This document shows, piece after piece, positions 7,986 to 15,473 of a DNA stretch of 17,965 nt. Source of the stretch: JACCXJ01 sp052387115 (GTDB lineage: Bacteria; Pseudomonadota; Gammaproteobacteria; JACCXJ01); assembly GCA_052387115.1 (NCBI GenBank), contig JBQTJM010000342.1, forward strand, positions 1 through 17,965. Direction: 5' to 3'. The translations under genes were made by a program, and so were the position numbers. The first letter of the stretch is position 1, and each line of letters begins with the position of its first letter. The notes under the pieces are model-generated. The model saw only the letters and a program-made list of their open reading frames with translations, made no database searches and had not been told where the DNA came from.

Positions 7986-8417
7986 TTGCCGATCCGCTGC
8001 ACCAAGTACGTCTATGCCCCGCCCGAGGCCGACGACGGCTGCCGGCTCATCGTCATGCGGCGCTATCCGCGTGGGGTAGCGAAGTGGAGGGCGCACGGCT
8101 TCCTGCCGGAGCTGGCCCCGACATTGCCGCTGGTCCATTGGTACCATGAACAAAAGAACGCCATCGAGGCGCAATGGCGTCACACCGATCCCGAGCGCTT
8201 CGGCACCGAGATCGCCCGTTTCTGGCGCGTCTACAGCCGGCGCTACCTCTCCGAGATGAGGCGCCAACGCCCGCTCATCGAATGGCTCTCGGCGCTGGAA
8301 CGCGACTTCGGGCTCACGCTCACCTTGCTGTGCGCCTGCGACGACCACCGCCTCTGCCATCGCAGCCTGCTCGCCGATCTCATCGCAAACAACCCCAGCC
8401 CGAAGCCTCGACGCTGA
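7986..8417 (+). CDS. DUF488 family protein
   Basis: A frame of 143 residues resembles DUF488 proteins, small cytoplasmic proteins of unknown biochemical function. Visible features are the start pattern IRCTKYVYAPPEADDGCRLIVMRRYPRG, corresponding to the usual IxxKRVYxPPxxxDGxRxLVDRLWPRG, the central WRHTDPERFGTEIARFWRVYSRRY, and the C-terminal LTLLCACDDHRLCHRSLLADLI with its Cys-His-Arg motif. No ATG or GTG is available ahead of the conserved region, so the start must be TTG 7986. It lies in the same frame as gspB, only ten codons after the gspB stop. The usual Arg-Leu-Trp of the DRLWPRG motif is MRRYPRG here, a divergence within the signature. It probably shares the gspAB transcript, although no functional link is known. 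Confidence 0.72.
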   Translation: MPIRCTKYVYAPPEADDGCRLIVMRRYPRGVAKWRAHGFLPELAPTLPLVHWYHEQKNAIEAQWRHTDPERFGTEIARFWRVYSRRYLSEMRRQRPLIEWLSALERDFGLTLTLLCACDDHRLCHRSLLADLIANNPSPKPRR

Positions 8418-8599
8418 CGGGCATTCGACCCGCAGATCGCCACAACATACGGGTTGCGAAATCGCATGGAATGTCTTACCTTTCTTCTGCCGGCATCTTG
8501 GCCATTTTGAACTGGCAGGCATTTCGCGGGACGCCCAATCGGGGCTGGTAAAACACTATCGGCGCGGGTAATACAGCAATATCGGATCAAGGGGCATCG

Positions 8600-10408
8600 A
8601 TGCGGCACGAAGGATACCCTCCAGGCTTCAAACCGTCGGCTGACGGCCCCGAGCACGGCCGGCTCCTCGTCGTCGCCCTGCATGGCTGGATGGGCACACC
8701 CGACCAGATGAAAGACGTGGTGCAAGCCGTTTGCGAGGCTTACGCCCAGGAGCCAGGCCTCGATCTCTTCGTGCCGCCTCTGCCTTATTCCGGTTTCTTC
8801 AGTTCCACGCCGGCGGCAGCAATCGTAAGCCGGCTCCTCGCGGCGATGGACGCGATCTGCCGCAATCCCACCCGGTATTCGCGCATCGTCCTCGTCGGCC
8901 ACAGCATGGGCGCCGTCTTCGCACGGCGGCTCTTCCTGGCTGCGACCGACGTCGCCACGAGCGTTCCGTTCGAGTCAGATCTGTCGGGCGCGGGCCCGCG
9001 CGACTGGGTCCGCAAGGTCGAGCGAATCGTCAATCTCGCCGGCTTGAACCGGGGGTGGGTCAGCTCCGGCCGCTTGGGCTGGGCGGAGTCGTTCGTCAGC
9101 AATGCGGTCGGCTTGATGGGACACCTCTGGCCCGGCGCCGACAAGCCGACGATCTTCGATGTGCGACGCGGTGCCCCCTTCATCGTGCAGACCCGATTAC
9201 AATGGCTGGCGTTGCGCCGGTCGCAACAACCGGGGAAACCCGAACCGCTCATCATCCAGCTCCTCGGCACACAAGACAATATCGTGGCGCCGGACGACGC
9301 GGTGGATTTCGCCGTCGACCGCAGCCCCGACTCCCCGTATTTCTACGTCGAGCTCCCGCACACCCGCCATCGCGACGCCATCGTCTTCTCGCCCTCGCGA
9401 TCTGATCGCGACGGAACGCTCGGCACGGCCCGAAAAGCCTGCTTCATGGCTGTGCTGACGACAGACAAAACCGAGCTCGCGAAGATGGAAGTTCCAGGGG
9501 ATTATCTCACCGATACACTTCCTCCCGAACCGGACGAGGAGGTGAAGCACGTCGTGTTCGTCATCCACGGAATTCGCGACGACGGCTATTGGACGCGCAA
9601 GATTGCGCAAAAAATCCGGGAGAACGCGTCACGCGGCGGGGTCGCTGAAGCGAAGAAGTGGCGTTGCATCACCTCGAGCTACGGCTATTTCGCCATGCTG
9701 CCATTCCTTCTGCCTTGGATCAGACGGCAGAAGGTCGAATGGCTGATGGACGAATATGTGGGCGCACGATCGCGCTATCCCGAGGCCGAATTCTCCTATG
9801 TCGGGCATTCAAACGGCACCTACCTGGTCGCCCGCGCCTTGCAGGATTACCCCGCCGCCCGGTTCCGGAATGTCCTCTTTGCCGGCAGCGTCGTACGGCG
9901 GGGCTACGACTGGGCGAAATTTCTCGCACCGCCGCCGCGGGTGAAACAAGTCGTGAACATGGTCGCGACACGCGATTGGGTGGTGGCACTGTTTCCGCAA
10001 GGCCTGGAGCCGCTGCGCAGGTTCTTCGATCTCGGTGGCGCCGGGTTCGCCGGTTTCGACCAGGCGCGCGTCGTTCCCAAGGTGCACGAAGTGAGATACG
10101 TCATCGGTAGTCACTCGGCGGCGCTGGTCGAGACGCAATGGCCACGCATCGCGGACTTCATCGTCCATGACAAGGTGCCTGCGCCGCCCGACGGGGATTA
10201 CACCAAGAACCAATCTCTTTTCTGGTGGGGCGTTTCCAAGGTCTCGACGTTGCTCCTCGCCGCGCTGGTCATCGCCGCCGCGGCGATTTTGGCTTCGATT
10301 CTCTATCCGATCTCCGACCCGGACGCAACGACTCGCGAAGCGGTTGCGCGTGTCCTCGCGGCAGTGCTCTATCTGATGGCGCTACGCTTCATCATCACCC
10401 GTGTTTGA
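8600..10408 (+). CDS. Tandem alpha/beta-hydrolase protein with C-terminal membrane anchor
   Basis: This 602-residue protein holds two serine-hydrolase-like domains in series. Domain 1 (about residues 20-290) has the oxyanion-type VALHGWMG (25-32), the nucleophile elbow VLVGHSMG with Ser102, a candidate acid in GTQDNIVAPDD (Asp226) and candidate histidines in ELPHTRHRD. Domain 2 (about 315-525) has VFVIHGIRDDGYW, a second elbow SYVGHSNG with Ser404, a candidate acid in ATRDW and a His in VIGSHSAALV. Two hydrophobic segments at the end (about 547-570 and 583-600) would hold it in a membrane. There is no N-terminal signal peptide. ATG 8600 follows AAGGGG at five bases. It is probably an esterase or lipase-like enzyme of unknown substrate. 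Its style and lower local GC differ somewhat from the gsp genes, which may mean acquisition. The ACT-like gene follows after 29 bases. Confidence 0.8.
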   Translation: MRHEGYPPGFKPSADGPEHGRLLVVALHGWMGTPDQMKDVVQAVCEAYAQEPGLDLFVPPLPYSGFFSSTPAAAIVSRLLAAMDAICRNPTRYSRIVLVGHSMGAVFARRLFLAATDVATSVPFESDLSGAGPRDWVRKVERIVNLAGLNRGWVSSGRLGWAESFVSNAVGLMGHLWPGADKPTIFDVRRGAPFIVQTRLQWLALRRSQQPGKPEPLIIQLLGTQDNIVAPDDAVDFAVDRSPDSPYFYVELPHTRHRDAIVFSPSRSDRDGTLGTARKACFMAVLTTDKTELAKMEVPGDYLTDTLPPEPDEEVKHVVFVIHGIRDDGYWTRKIAQKIRENASRGGVAEAKKWRCITSSYGYFAMLPFLLPWIRRQKVEWLMDEYVGARSRYPEAEFSYVGHSNGTYLVARALQDYPAARFRNVLFAGSVVRRGYDWAKFLAPPPRVKQVVNMVATRDWVVALFPQGLEPLRRFFDLGGAGFAGFDQARVVPKVHEVRYVIGSHSAALVETQWPRIADFIVHDKVPAPPDGDYTKNQSLFWWGVSKVSTLLLAALVIAAAAILASILYPISDPDATTREAVARVLAAVLYLMALRFIITRV

Positions 10409-10437
10409 TTGATCGTGTGCTAACCGATGGACAATTC

Positions 10438-10953
10438 ATGATAGAATTTCGTTTCGTATGCACCGACGGCGTCGGGATAGGCGCCGCCATTACAGGATCC
10501 CTGCGAAGGGCGGAAGTAAACATCCGGTATTGCGATTTCAAGGCGATTAGAACGAACCCGATCCCTTTTTTTACGATGCGAAGGGTGCGGTGCATCGTCG
10601 TGGTACAAGATTCGAACGCCCACCAGACGGAAACGGAGTTGAAACGCCTTCAGCGACGGCAGCGCGATCTTCGGATCAAGGACATCCACTCGATATACCG
10701 GCTCCGCATACGCCTACCGGATGAACCCGGCATCCTCGATAACCAGGTTCGAAAGCTCGCGCGGGAGGGTATCTACCTCCGGCGCTGCCGCGGTCCGGAA
10801 GTACCCGTAGTGGGCTCGGATCTGAGCGCCATCTTCTTCCTCGAGCTCGAAGGGTCGCTGGAGAAGTATGTGCGAGCAAAATCGCTTCTCCATGAGTATA
10901 TCGTAGAAGAAGCGCCGGACTTTCCTGGAGGAATCATCTCCCTTCAGTTCTAG
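10438..10953 (+). CDS. Small protein with two ACT-like domains
   Basis: The 171-residue product appears to be a tandem ACT-like protein. The first half, MIEFRFVCTDGVGIGAAITGSLRRAEVNIRYCDF, has the beta-alpha-beta pattern and the D-x-x-G-I-x-x-x-I turn of ACT domains. The second half, YRLRIRLPDEPGILDNQVRKLAREGIYLRRCRG, repeats the pattern with the typical DEPGIL ligand turn. ACT domains bind small molecules, often amino acids; GcvR is a known protein made only of two. No DNA-binding or catalytic domain is attached. The open frame extends far upstream inside the hydrolase gene, but ATG 10438 begins at the first beta strand. An in-frame GTG at 10417 is an alternative. It starts 29 bases after the hydrolase gene and probably shares its transcript. 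The specific role is unknown. Confidence 0.65.
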   Translation: MIEFRFVCTDGVGIGAAITGSLRRAEVNIRYCDFKAIRTNPIPFFTMRRVRCIVVVQDSNAHQTETELKRLQRRQRDLRIKDIHSIYRLRIRLPDEPGILDNQVRKLAREGIYLRRCRGPEVPVVGSDLSAIFFLELEGSLEKYVRAKSLLHEYIVEEAPDFPGGIISLQF

Positions 10954-10960
10954 TCTAGAA
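10948..10960 (+). repeat. Short palindrome over the end of the ACT-like gene
   Basis: TTCTAG-T-CTAGAA is a perfect six-base inverted repeat around one base, covering the TAG stop. It has a single-base centre and no T run, so it is not a convincing terminator. It might be a protein-binding site or chance. Confidence 0.3.
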
Positions 10961-11036
10961 AAGCAAGACCGGCGCCCGCAGGCACTGCCGATCGATGAGC
11001 CCGCCGGGGGAAACGGGAGGGGCGCGACCTGCGCCC

Positions 11037-11471
11037 TCAGGTCCGCCACGGGTGTGCCGGCAGGTCCGATACCCCGATGGGCTGGGCCCCCGCGAGGGCC
11101 ACGAGGTGATCGTTTTCGACCGAGCTGCCGCTCACCCCGATAGCGCCGATCAGGACGCCCGCCTCATCCACGATGGGCAGGCCGCCGGGAAAGGTGATGA
11201 GGCCCTCGTTGGAGTGCTCGATCCCGAACAAGGGACCGCCCGGTTGCGACAGCCGACCGATCTGCCCGGTCGGCATCCCGAAGAAACAGGCGGTCTTGGC
11301 CTTCTTCACGGCGATGTCGGCGCTGCCGACCCAGGCATCGTCCATGCGGACGAAGGCCTTCAGGTTAGCGCCGGAATCGACCACCGCGATACACATCCGG
11401 GTATCGATCTCGACCGCCTTTTTTTGCGCCGCCGCAAGGGCGACCTGAGCCTCAGCGAGTGTTACATGCAT
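11037..11471 (-). CDS. HbpS/GlcG family heme-binding-like protein
   Basis: This 144-residue protein belongs to the GlcG/HbpS family (DUF336, PF03928). Recognisable family blocks are LAEAQVALAAAQKKAVEIDTRMCIAVVDSGANLKAFVRMDDAWVGSADIAVKKAKTA, then the glycine-rich GLITFPGGLPIVDEAGVLIGAIGVSGSSVENDHLVA. Members form small oligomers; HbpS of Streptomyces binds heme, while GlcG is of unknown role beside glycolate oxidase genes. There is no signal peptide, so it is probably cytoplasmic. ATG 11471 is chosen because the conserved region begins right after it and GGGAG precedes it at a suitable distance. The frame extends 68 codons upstream, but that part has no family similarity and runs into the opposite promoter region. 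It is divergent from the SmbP-like gene. Heme binding by this member is not demonstrated by sequence alone. Confidence 0.82.
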   Translation of the reverse strand: MHVTLAEAQVALAAAQKKAVEIDTRMCIAVVDSGANLKAFVRMDDAWVGSADIAVKKAKTACFFGMPTGQIGRLSQPGGPLFGIEHSNEGLITFPGGLPIVDEAGVLIGAIGVSGSSVENDHLVALAGAQPIGVSDLPAHPWRT

Positions 11472-11658
11472 GCCCGTTCTCCCGTCTTCCCCTGTAATGA
11501 TAGCCCCGCAGAACCCACGGGGTCCCGATCGCCGGATCCTCGTGGACACAGGGTCGAATGTCAATGCGAGCGGTCCTCGAAGAGTTGCTGTATCATGGCC
11601 ACGGCAAGCGGTGGTGGAGCGATCAGCAGCGTAGCGCCGGAACTTTGTTACCGTCTTG

Positions 11659-11689
11659 TTGACTATACCCATCATCTATACTCTATACT
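11659..11689 (+). promoter_or_regulatory. Candidate sigma-70 promoter of the SmbP-like gene
   Basis: TTGACT (11659-11664) is followed after 19 bases by TATACT (11684-11689); another TATACT at 11677-11682 is too close. The spacer is a little long. The region is clearly more AT-rich than its surroundings and sits directly before the ribosome site GGAG (11693-11696). Confidence 0.4.
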
Positions 11690-11705
11690 AACGGAGCATA
11701 AGAGA

Positions 11706-12074
11706 ATGTTATCCATGAGAATTCTTGCGGCCTTATTGGCGGGGCTTGTATTCGCTTCGGGCGCCTACGCGCAAATGACTTTGAAGGACAAATCGCCAGA
11801 GACGGCGAAGGCGCTCGCGCTTGCTGAACAGGCCTTGGCGGCGGGAAAGCAAGGGCAGGCGGAGGCCTTGGTCGCCAAGGCAGAGGAAGCCCAGACGCAA
11901 GCCATCTACGCGAGCAAGAACTTCAGCAGCTACAACCTGCAGATAGCCCTCGAGCGCCTCGGTGAGGCCATCACCGAGGGCAAAAAAGGACAGACCGAGG
12001 CCGCTACGGCGAAGATGCAGGCTGCCGTCGACGTATTGAAATCCACGGCGCCGATAGATCCCAACCTGCCGTAA
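11706..12074 (+). CDS. Exported SmbP-like four-helix protein lacking histidines
   Basis: This 122-residue protein begins with a clear Sec signal peptide (MRILAALLAGLVFASGAYAQ, cleavage after AYA likely). The mature part has two helix pairs with the same spacing: ALALAEQALAAGKQGQAEALV, then LQIALERLGEAITEGKKGQTE followed by MQAAVDVLK. This E/A-x-A-x-x-x-GKxGxxE pattern matches the layout of SmbP, the small periplasmic metal-binding protein described in Nitrosomonas europaea, whose helices are rich in histidine. Here there is no histidine at all; Ala, Gln and Glu occupy those places. ATG 11706 has GGAG nine bases upstream; ATG 11715 is an alternative that starts directly at the signal peptide. 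Probably a periplasmic helical protein. Metal binding is doubtful for this member. Confidence 0.68.
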   Translation: MLSMRILAALLAGLVFASGAYAQMTLKDKSPETAKALALAEQALAAGKQGQAEALVAKAEEAQTQAIYASKNFSSYNLQIALERLGEAITEGKKGQTEAATAKMQAAVDVLKSTAPIDPNLP

Positions 12075-12236
12075 CGGTTTTTTGCAACGCAATCGTCATA
12101 AAACAACCGGTTTCCGGCACAGGGACGTGCCGATACCGCCTTTCAAGCATCGGCAGCGCGGTCGCGAAAAGCATCTCGCCTGTCTATAGTTGATATTCCG
12201 CATGACACTCGTGTGACCGTCCGGCACTGCTAGCGA

Positions 12237-13046
12237 TCAGGACGGCCCGAGAAAATACACGAACACGATCGCCCCGAAGACGATCCGGTAGTAGGCGAAG
12301 GGGCGGAAGCTGTGGTCCCTGACATAGCCGATGAGGGTCCTGACGGCGATCAGGGCCGAGACGAAGGCCATCGCGAAGCCGAGGCCGAGCACCTCGAGAT
12401 CGTGCCGGCCGAGTTGCCCGAAATTGGCCCCGAGTTCGAAGGCGGTCGCGGCGAACATGGTCGGGATCGCGAGGAAGAACGAAAACTCCGTCGCCACCGG
12501 CCGTGACAGGCCGAACGCGAGCCCGCCGATGATGGTCGCCCCCGAGCGCGAAGTACCGGGGATCAGCGCCAGGGCCTGCGCGCAGCCCACCGCGAGGGCA
12601 TCCCGCCAGGACAGATCATCGATGGATTGAACCCTGGGCTCGCCGCGCAGCCGCTCGACCAAGAGGATCAGTCCCCCGCCCACCACCAAGGCCACCGCCA
12701 CGGTCACCGGGTGGAACAGCGACGCCTTGATGGCGCCGTGGAACAGCGCGCCCAGGAGGGCCGCGGGCAGGAAGGCGACCCCGATGTTGAGCGCGAAACG
12801 CCGCGCCGCGGGGTCGGAAGGCAACCCATACAGGACGCGCCAGAGCCGCGCCCGGTAGTGCCAGCAGATCGCCAGGATGGCCCCGAGTTGGATAGCGATC
12901 TCGAAGGTCTTGGCGGCCTCACCGGTAAAGCCGATGAGGTCTCCGGTGATGATCAGGTGGCCGGTGCTGGAGACGGGCAGAAACTCCGTCAGCCCCTCGA
13001 TGGCCCCCATGAGCAGGGCCTCCCCATGAGACAGTTCGTAGGTCAT
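12237..13046 (-). CDS. uppP: Undecaprenyl-diphosphate phosphatase UppP (BacA)
   Basis: The 269-residue polytopic inner-membrane enzyme dephosphorylates undecaprenyl diphosphate to recycle the lipid carrier for peptidoglycan and other envelope polymers; extra copies give bacitracin resistance in E. coli. Both family signatures are intact: AIEGLTEFLPVSSTGHLIITG (Glu17, Glu21, Ser27, His30) and LIPGTSRSGATIIGGLAFGLSR with PGTSRSG at residues 163-169. About eight hydrophobic helices are visible, and the length is close to the E. coli protein (273). ATG 13046 begins the conserved start MTYELSHGEALLMGAIEG. An upstream TTG at 13091 would add fifteen proline- and arginine-rich residues and is less likely. 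No strong Shine-Dalgarno sequence is seen. It is divergent from cax, with a REP-like element between them. Confidence 0.95.
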   Translation of the reverse strand: MTYELSHGEALLMGAIEGLTEFLPVSSTGHLIITGDLIGFTGEAAKTFEIAIQLGAILAICWHYRARLWRVLYGLPSDPAARRFALNIGVAFLPAALLGALFHGAIKASLFHPVTVAVALVVGGGLILLVERLRGEPRVQSIDDLSWRDALAVGCAQALALIPGTSRSGATIIGGLAFGLSRPVATEFSFFLAIPTMFAATAFELGANFGQLGRHDLEVLGLGFAMAFVSALIAVRTLIGYVRDHSFRPFAYYRIVFGAIVFVYFLGPS

Positions 13047-13147
13047 TGGTGTTTTCGTGATGGGTGGTCGATGCCGCGGCCGGGGAGACAAGCATTGTGC
13101 CAGGACGCGGGGCGGGTTGCCGCGGCATGGCCGGTCTTGCAGACTAT

Positions 13148-13263
13148 ACTGGCCACGGTCGCAAATCGCCCCCTTAGATCCCCTCTCCCTCCCCGGAGAG
13201 GCACTGTCTTTTCTCCCTCTCCCTCTGGGGGCCCTCTGGGAGAGGGTTCAGGGTGAGGGGATC
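13148..13263. repeat. REP-like intergenic repeat, copy 1
   Basis: Bases 13148-13192 match 15474-15518 at 41 of 45 positions in the same orientation. The element contains nested inverted repeats. A 14-base arm (13178-13191, GATCCCCTCTCCCT) pairs with 13250-13263 with one mismatch. Inside it are CCTCTCC/GGAGAGG (13182-13188 with 13195-13201) and CCCTCT-GGG-AGAGGG (13232-13246). This is the layout of a transposable or REP/BIME-type palindromic repeat. It fills most of the 273 bases between uppP and cax and could also act as a transcript-ending or stabilising structure. Confidence 0.8.
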
Positions 13264-13319
13264 AAGATAAGGGCATTCGTGACCGTGCGTGGTATCTGCG
13301 GCACCGATGGGGGGTGTAG

Positions 13320-14402
13320 ATGTCTTCTTCCGCAAGCGCGCTGTTGCGAAAGCACTGGCTCGATACCCTACTCTCGCTGGTGCCCGTGAGCCTGGCCCTC
13401 GAGGCCTATGGCGGCGATCCGTTGTGGGTGTTCGGCGCCGCCGGGCTCGCCATCGTGCCGCTCGCGGGCTGGATGGGGCGGGCCACGGAACATCTGGCGA
13501 GCCGCCTCGGGGAGGGGATCGGCGGCCTCCTGAACGCCACCTTCGGCAACGCCGCCGAGCTCATCATCGCGCTCTTCGCGCTGCGCGAAGGGCTGCACGA
13601 GGTGGTCAAGGCCTCGATCACCGGCTCCATCATCGGCAACATCCTCCTAGTGCTCGGGCTCAGCATGGTGGCGGGCGGGATGCGTTACACCGTGCAGGTC
13701 TTCAACCGCAGCGCCGCCTCCATGGGTGCGAGCCTGTTACTCCTGAGCGCCATCGGGCTCGTGGTCCCGACGGTGTTCCATGCGCTCGGCCCGGGCGCGG
13801 CCGACGAACGCGGGCTCAGCCTGGAGATCGCTCTGGTCCTGTTCGTGACCTACCTATTGAGCCTCGTCTTCTCGCTGCGCACCCATCGACACCTGTATGT
13901 CGGGGAGGAGCCCGCGGACGAGGATCCGGACGCCTGGAGCCGGCGGCGTTCGTTCGTGGTCCTCATGATCACCTCGGGGCTCATCGCGGTGATGGCCGAG
14001 CTCCTGGTCGGGAGCGTCGAGCACGCGGCCACGGCGCTCGGCCTGACCGAGGTCTTTGTCGGCGTGATCCTGGTCGCGATCGTCGGCAACGCCGCCGAGC
14101 ACAGCACCGCGGTCCTGGTGGCGATGCGGGGCAAGATGGACCTCGCGGTCCACATCGCGATCGGCTCGAGCCTCCAGATCGCGCTCTTCGTCGCGCCCGT
14201 GCTGCTCTTCGTGAGCTACCTTTTCGGGACACCCATGGACCTGGTCTTTACCCCCTTCGAGGTATTCTCCGTGGTGCTCGCGGTCCTGGCCGTGAACCAC
14301 ATCGCCTCCGATGGCGAGTGCAACTGGATGGAGGGGGTACAGTTGCTCGCGGTGTATCTGATCCTGGGCTTGGCGTTCTATTTTCTTCCCGCGACCCCAT
14401 GA
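13320..14402 (+). CDS. cax: Calcium/proton exchanger (Cax family)
   Basis: This 360-residue inner-membrane antiporter of the CaCA superfamily would export Ca2+ (or other divalent cations) in exchange for protons. It shows the two inverted alpha-repeat signatures of the family: LLNATFGNAAELIIALFAL (GNAAE at residues 76-80) and VAIVGNAAEHSTAVLVAM (GNAAE at 256-260). Each is followed by a GS-x-x-x-N/Q segment (GSIIGN near 102, GSSLQI near 282). About eleven hydrophobic helices are present. The halves are joined by the acidic linker GEEPADEDPD (195-204), as expected for bacterial CAX. ATG 13320 follows a G-rich stretch (GGGGGGTG) at a suitable distance. Its TGA overlaps the ATG of the corA-like gene, so the two are translated from one message. 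Confidence 0.93.
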   Translation: MSSSASALLRKHWLDTLLSLVPVSLALEAYGGDPLWVFGAAGLAIVPLAGWMGRATEHLASRLGEGIGGLLNATFGNAAELIIALFALREGLHEVVKASITGSIIGNILLVLGLSMVAGGMRYTVQVFNRSAASMGASLLLLSAIGLVVPTVFHALGPGAADERGLSLEIALVLFVTYLLSLVFSLRTHRHLYVGEEPADEDPDAWSRRRSFVVLMITSGLIAVMAELLVGSVEHAATALGLTEVFVGVILVAIVGNAAEHSTAVLVAMRGKMDLAVHIAIGSSLQIALFVAPVLLFVSYLFGTPMDLVFTPFEVFSVVLAVLAVNHIASDGECNWMEGVQLLAVYLILGLAFYFLPATP

Positions 14403-15463
14403 GGGGCTTTACCACCCGCCAGGCCAGGAAGGCCGGGCTCCCGCCCGGCACACCCGTCCACATCGGTGACCTTGCCGTGGGAGAGGCCGCTGTCACGGCC
14501 ATCGCCTACGACGAGGCCGGGGTGCGCGAGACCGAGATCGCGGACATCGGGGCATGTGGGGCGCTGAAGGACACCGCCGGCGTGTATTGGATCAACCTCG
14601 ACGGGGTCCACGAGGTGGGGCTCTTGCAGCGTCTCGGCCAGGACTTCGGCCTGCACCCGCTGGTGCTCGAGGACATCGCCAACACCGAGCAGCGACCCAA
14701 GCTCGAGGACTACGGCGACTATCTGTACCTGGTCGTCAAGATGCTGTCGATGAACGGGGAGGAGTGCACCGTCGAGCAGGTGAGCCTGGTGTTGGGCAAG
14801 ACCTATCTGCTGTCGTTTCAGGAACAGGGCAAACCCGGCGATGTCTTCGACCCCATCCGCGCGCGGCTGCGCAGCGGTGCGGGCCGCATCCGTGCCCGCG
14901 GCCCCGATTTTCTCGCCTATAGTCTCATCGATGCGGTCGTCGACCAGTACTTCGTCATCCTGGAACGCCTGGGCGAGCGCATCGAGGCCCTGGAGGACGA
15001 GCTCTTGCACCAGCCGAGCCCGGCGACGCTCGGCGAGATCCACCGCCTGCGCCGCGACGTCATTTTTCTGCGCCGTTCGGTGTGGCCCCTGCGCGAGGTG
15101 CTGAGCGGGCTCCGGCGCGGCGACTCGGCCCTGGTCCTGCCAGGGACCGGCGTCTACCTGCAGGACCTCTACGACCACACCATCCAGGTGATCGACACGG
15201 TCGAGACCCTGCGGGACATGCTCCAGGGCATGCTCGACACCTACCTCTCCAGCGTCAGCTACCGCATGAACGAGGTCATGAAGGTCCTTACCATCATCGC
15301 CACCATATTCATCCCCCTGACCTTCATCGTCGGGGTCTACGGGATGAACTTCGACTACTTCCCCGAGTTGCACTGGTGGTGGGCCTATCCCGTGCTGTGG
15401 GTGCTGATGATCGGGATCGCGGCCTTCATGATCGCCTTCTTCAAACGCAGGAAGTGGATGTGA
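14399..15463 (+). CDS. corA: CorA-type magnesium/cobalt transport protein
   Basis: The 354-residue product is a CorA-type pentameric channel for Mg2+/Co2+ in the inner membrane. The cytoplasmic N-terminal domain shows WINLDGVHEVGLL, HPLVLEDIANTEQRPKLEDYGDYLYLVVKML (about 85-115) and the long stalk helix rich in Glu/Arg. The C terminus has the two family transmembrane helices with the YGMNFD selectivity motif (GMN 315-317), the FPELHWWWAYP loop and the basic tail FFKRRKWM. The length fits the branch typified by Thermotoga CorA (351). The open frame extends about 1.1 kb upstream inside cax in another frame, but ATG 14399 overlaps the cax stop as ATGA, a standard coupled start, and begins just before the conserved domain. 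Pairing with Cax suggests combined control of divalent cations. Confidence 0.93.
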   Translation: MRGFTTRQARKAGLPPGTPVHIGDLAVGEAAVTAIAYDEAGVRETEIADIGACGALKDTAGVYWINLDGVHEVGLLQRLGQDFGLHPLVLEDIANTEQRPKLEDYGDYLYLVVKMLSMNGEECTVEQVSLVLGKTYLLSFQEQGKPGDVFDPIRARLRSGAGRIRARGPDFLAYSLIDAVVDQYFVILERLGERIEALEDELLHQPSPATLGEIHRLRRDVIFLRRSVWPLREVLSGLRRGDSALVLPGTGVYLQDLYDHTIQVIDTVETLRDMLQGMLDTYLSSVSYRMNEVMKVLTIIATIFIPLTFIVGVYGMNFDYFPELHWWWAYPVLWVLMIGIAAFMIAFFKRRKWM

Positions 15464-15473
15464 CACACGGTAA

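Noticed and set aside
12069..12083. CCG-TAA-CGG followed by six T after the SmbP-like gene
   Set aside because: A three-base stem is too weak for an intrinsic terminator.
12115..12132. Hairpin CGGCAC-AGGGAC-GTGCCG between the SmbP-like gene and uppP
   Set aside because: A perfect six-base stem but with no T run on either strand and nothing to tie it to a known element; it may be chance in GC-rich DNA.
13289..14398. Upstream extension of the corA frame through the cax gene
   Set aside because: The extension is Arg/Gly-rich with no recognisable motif, overlaps the well-supported cax frame, and the CorA domain begins only after ATG 14399.
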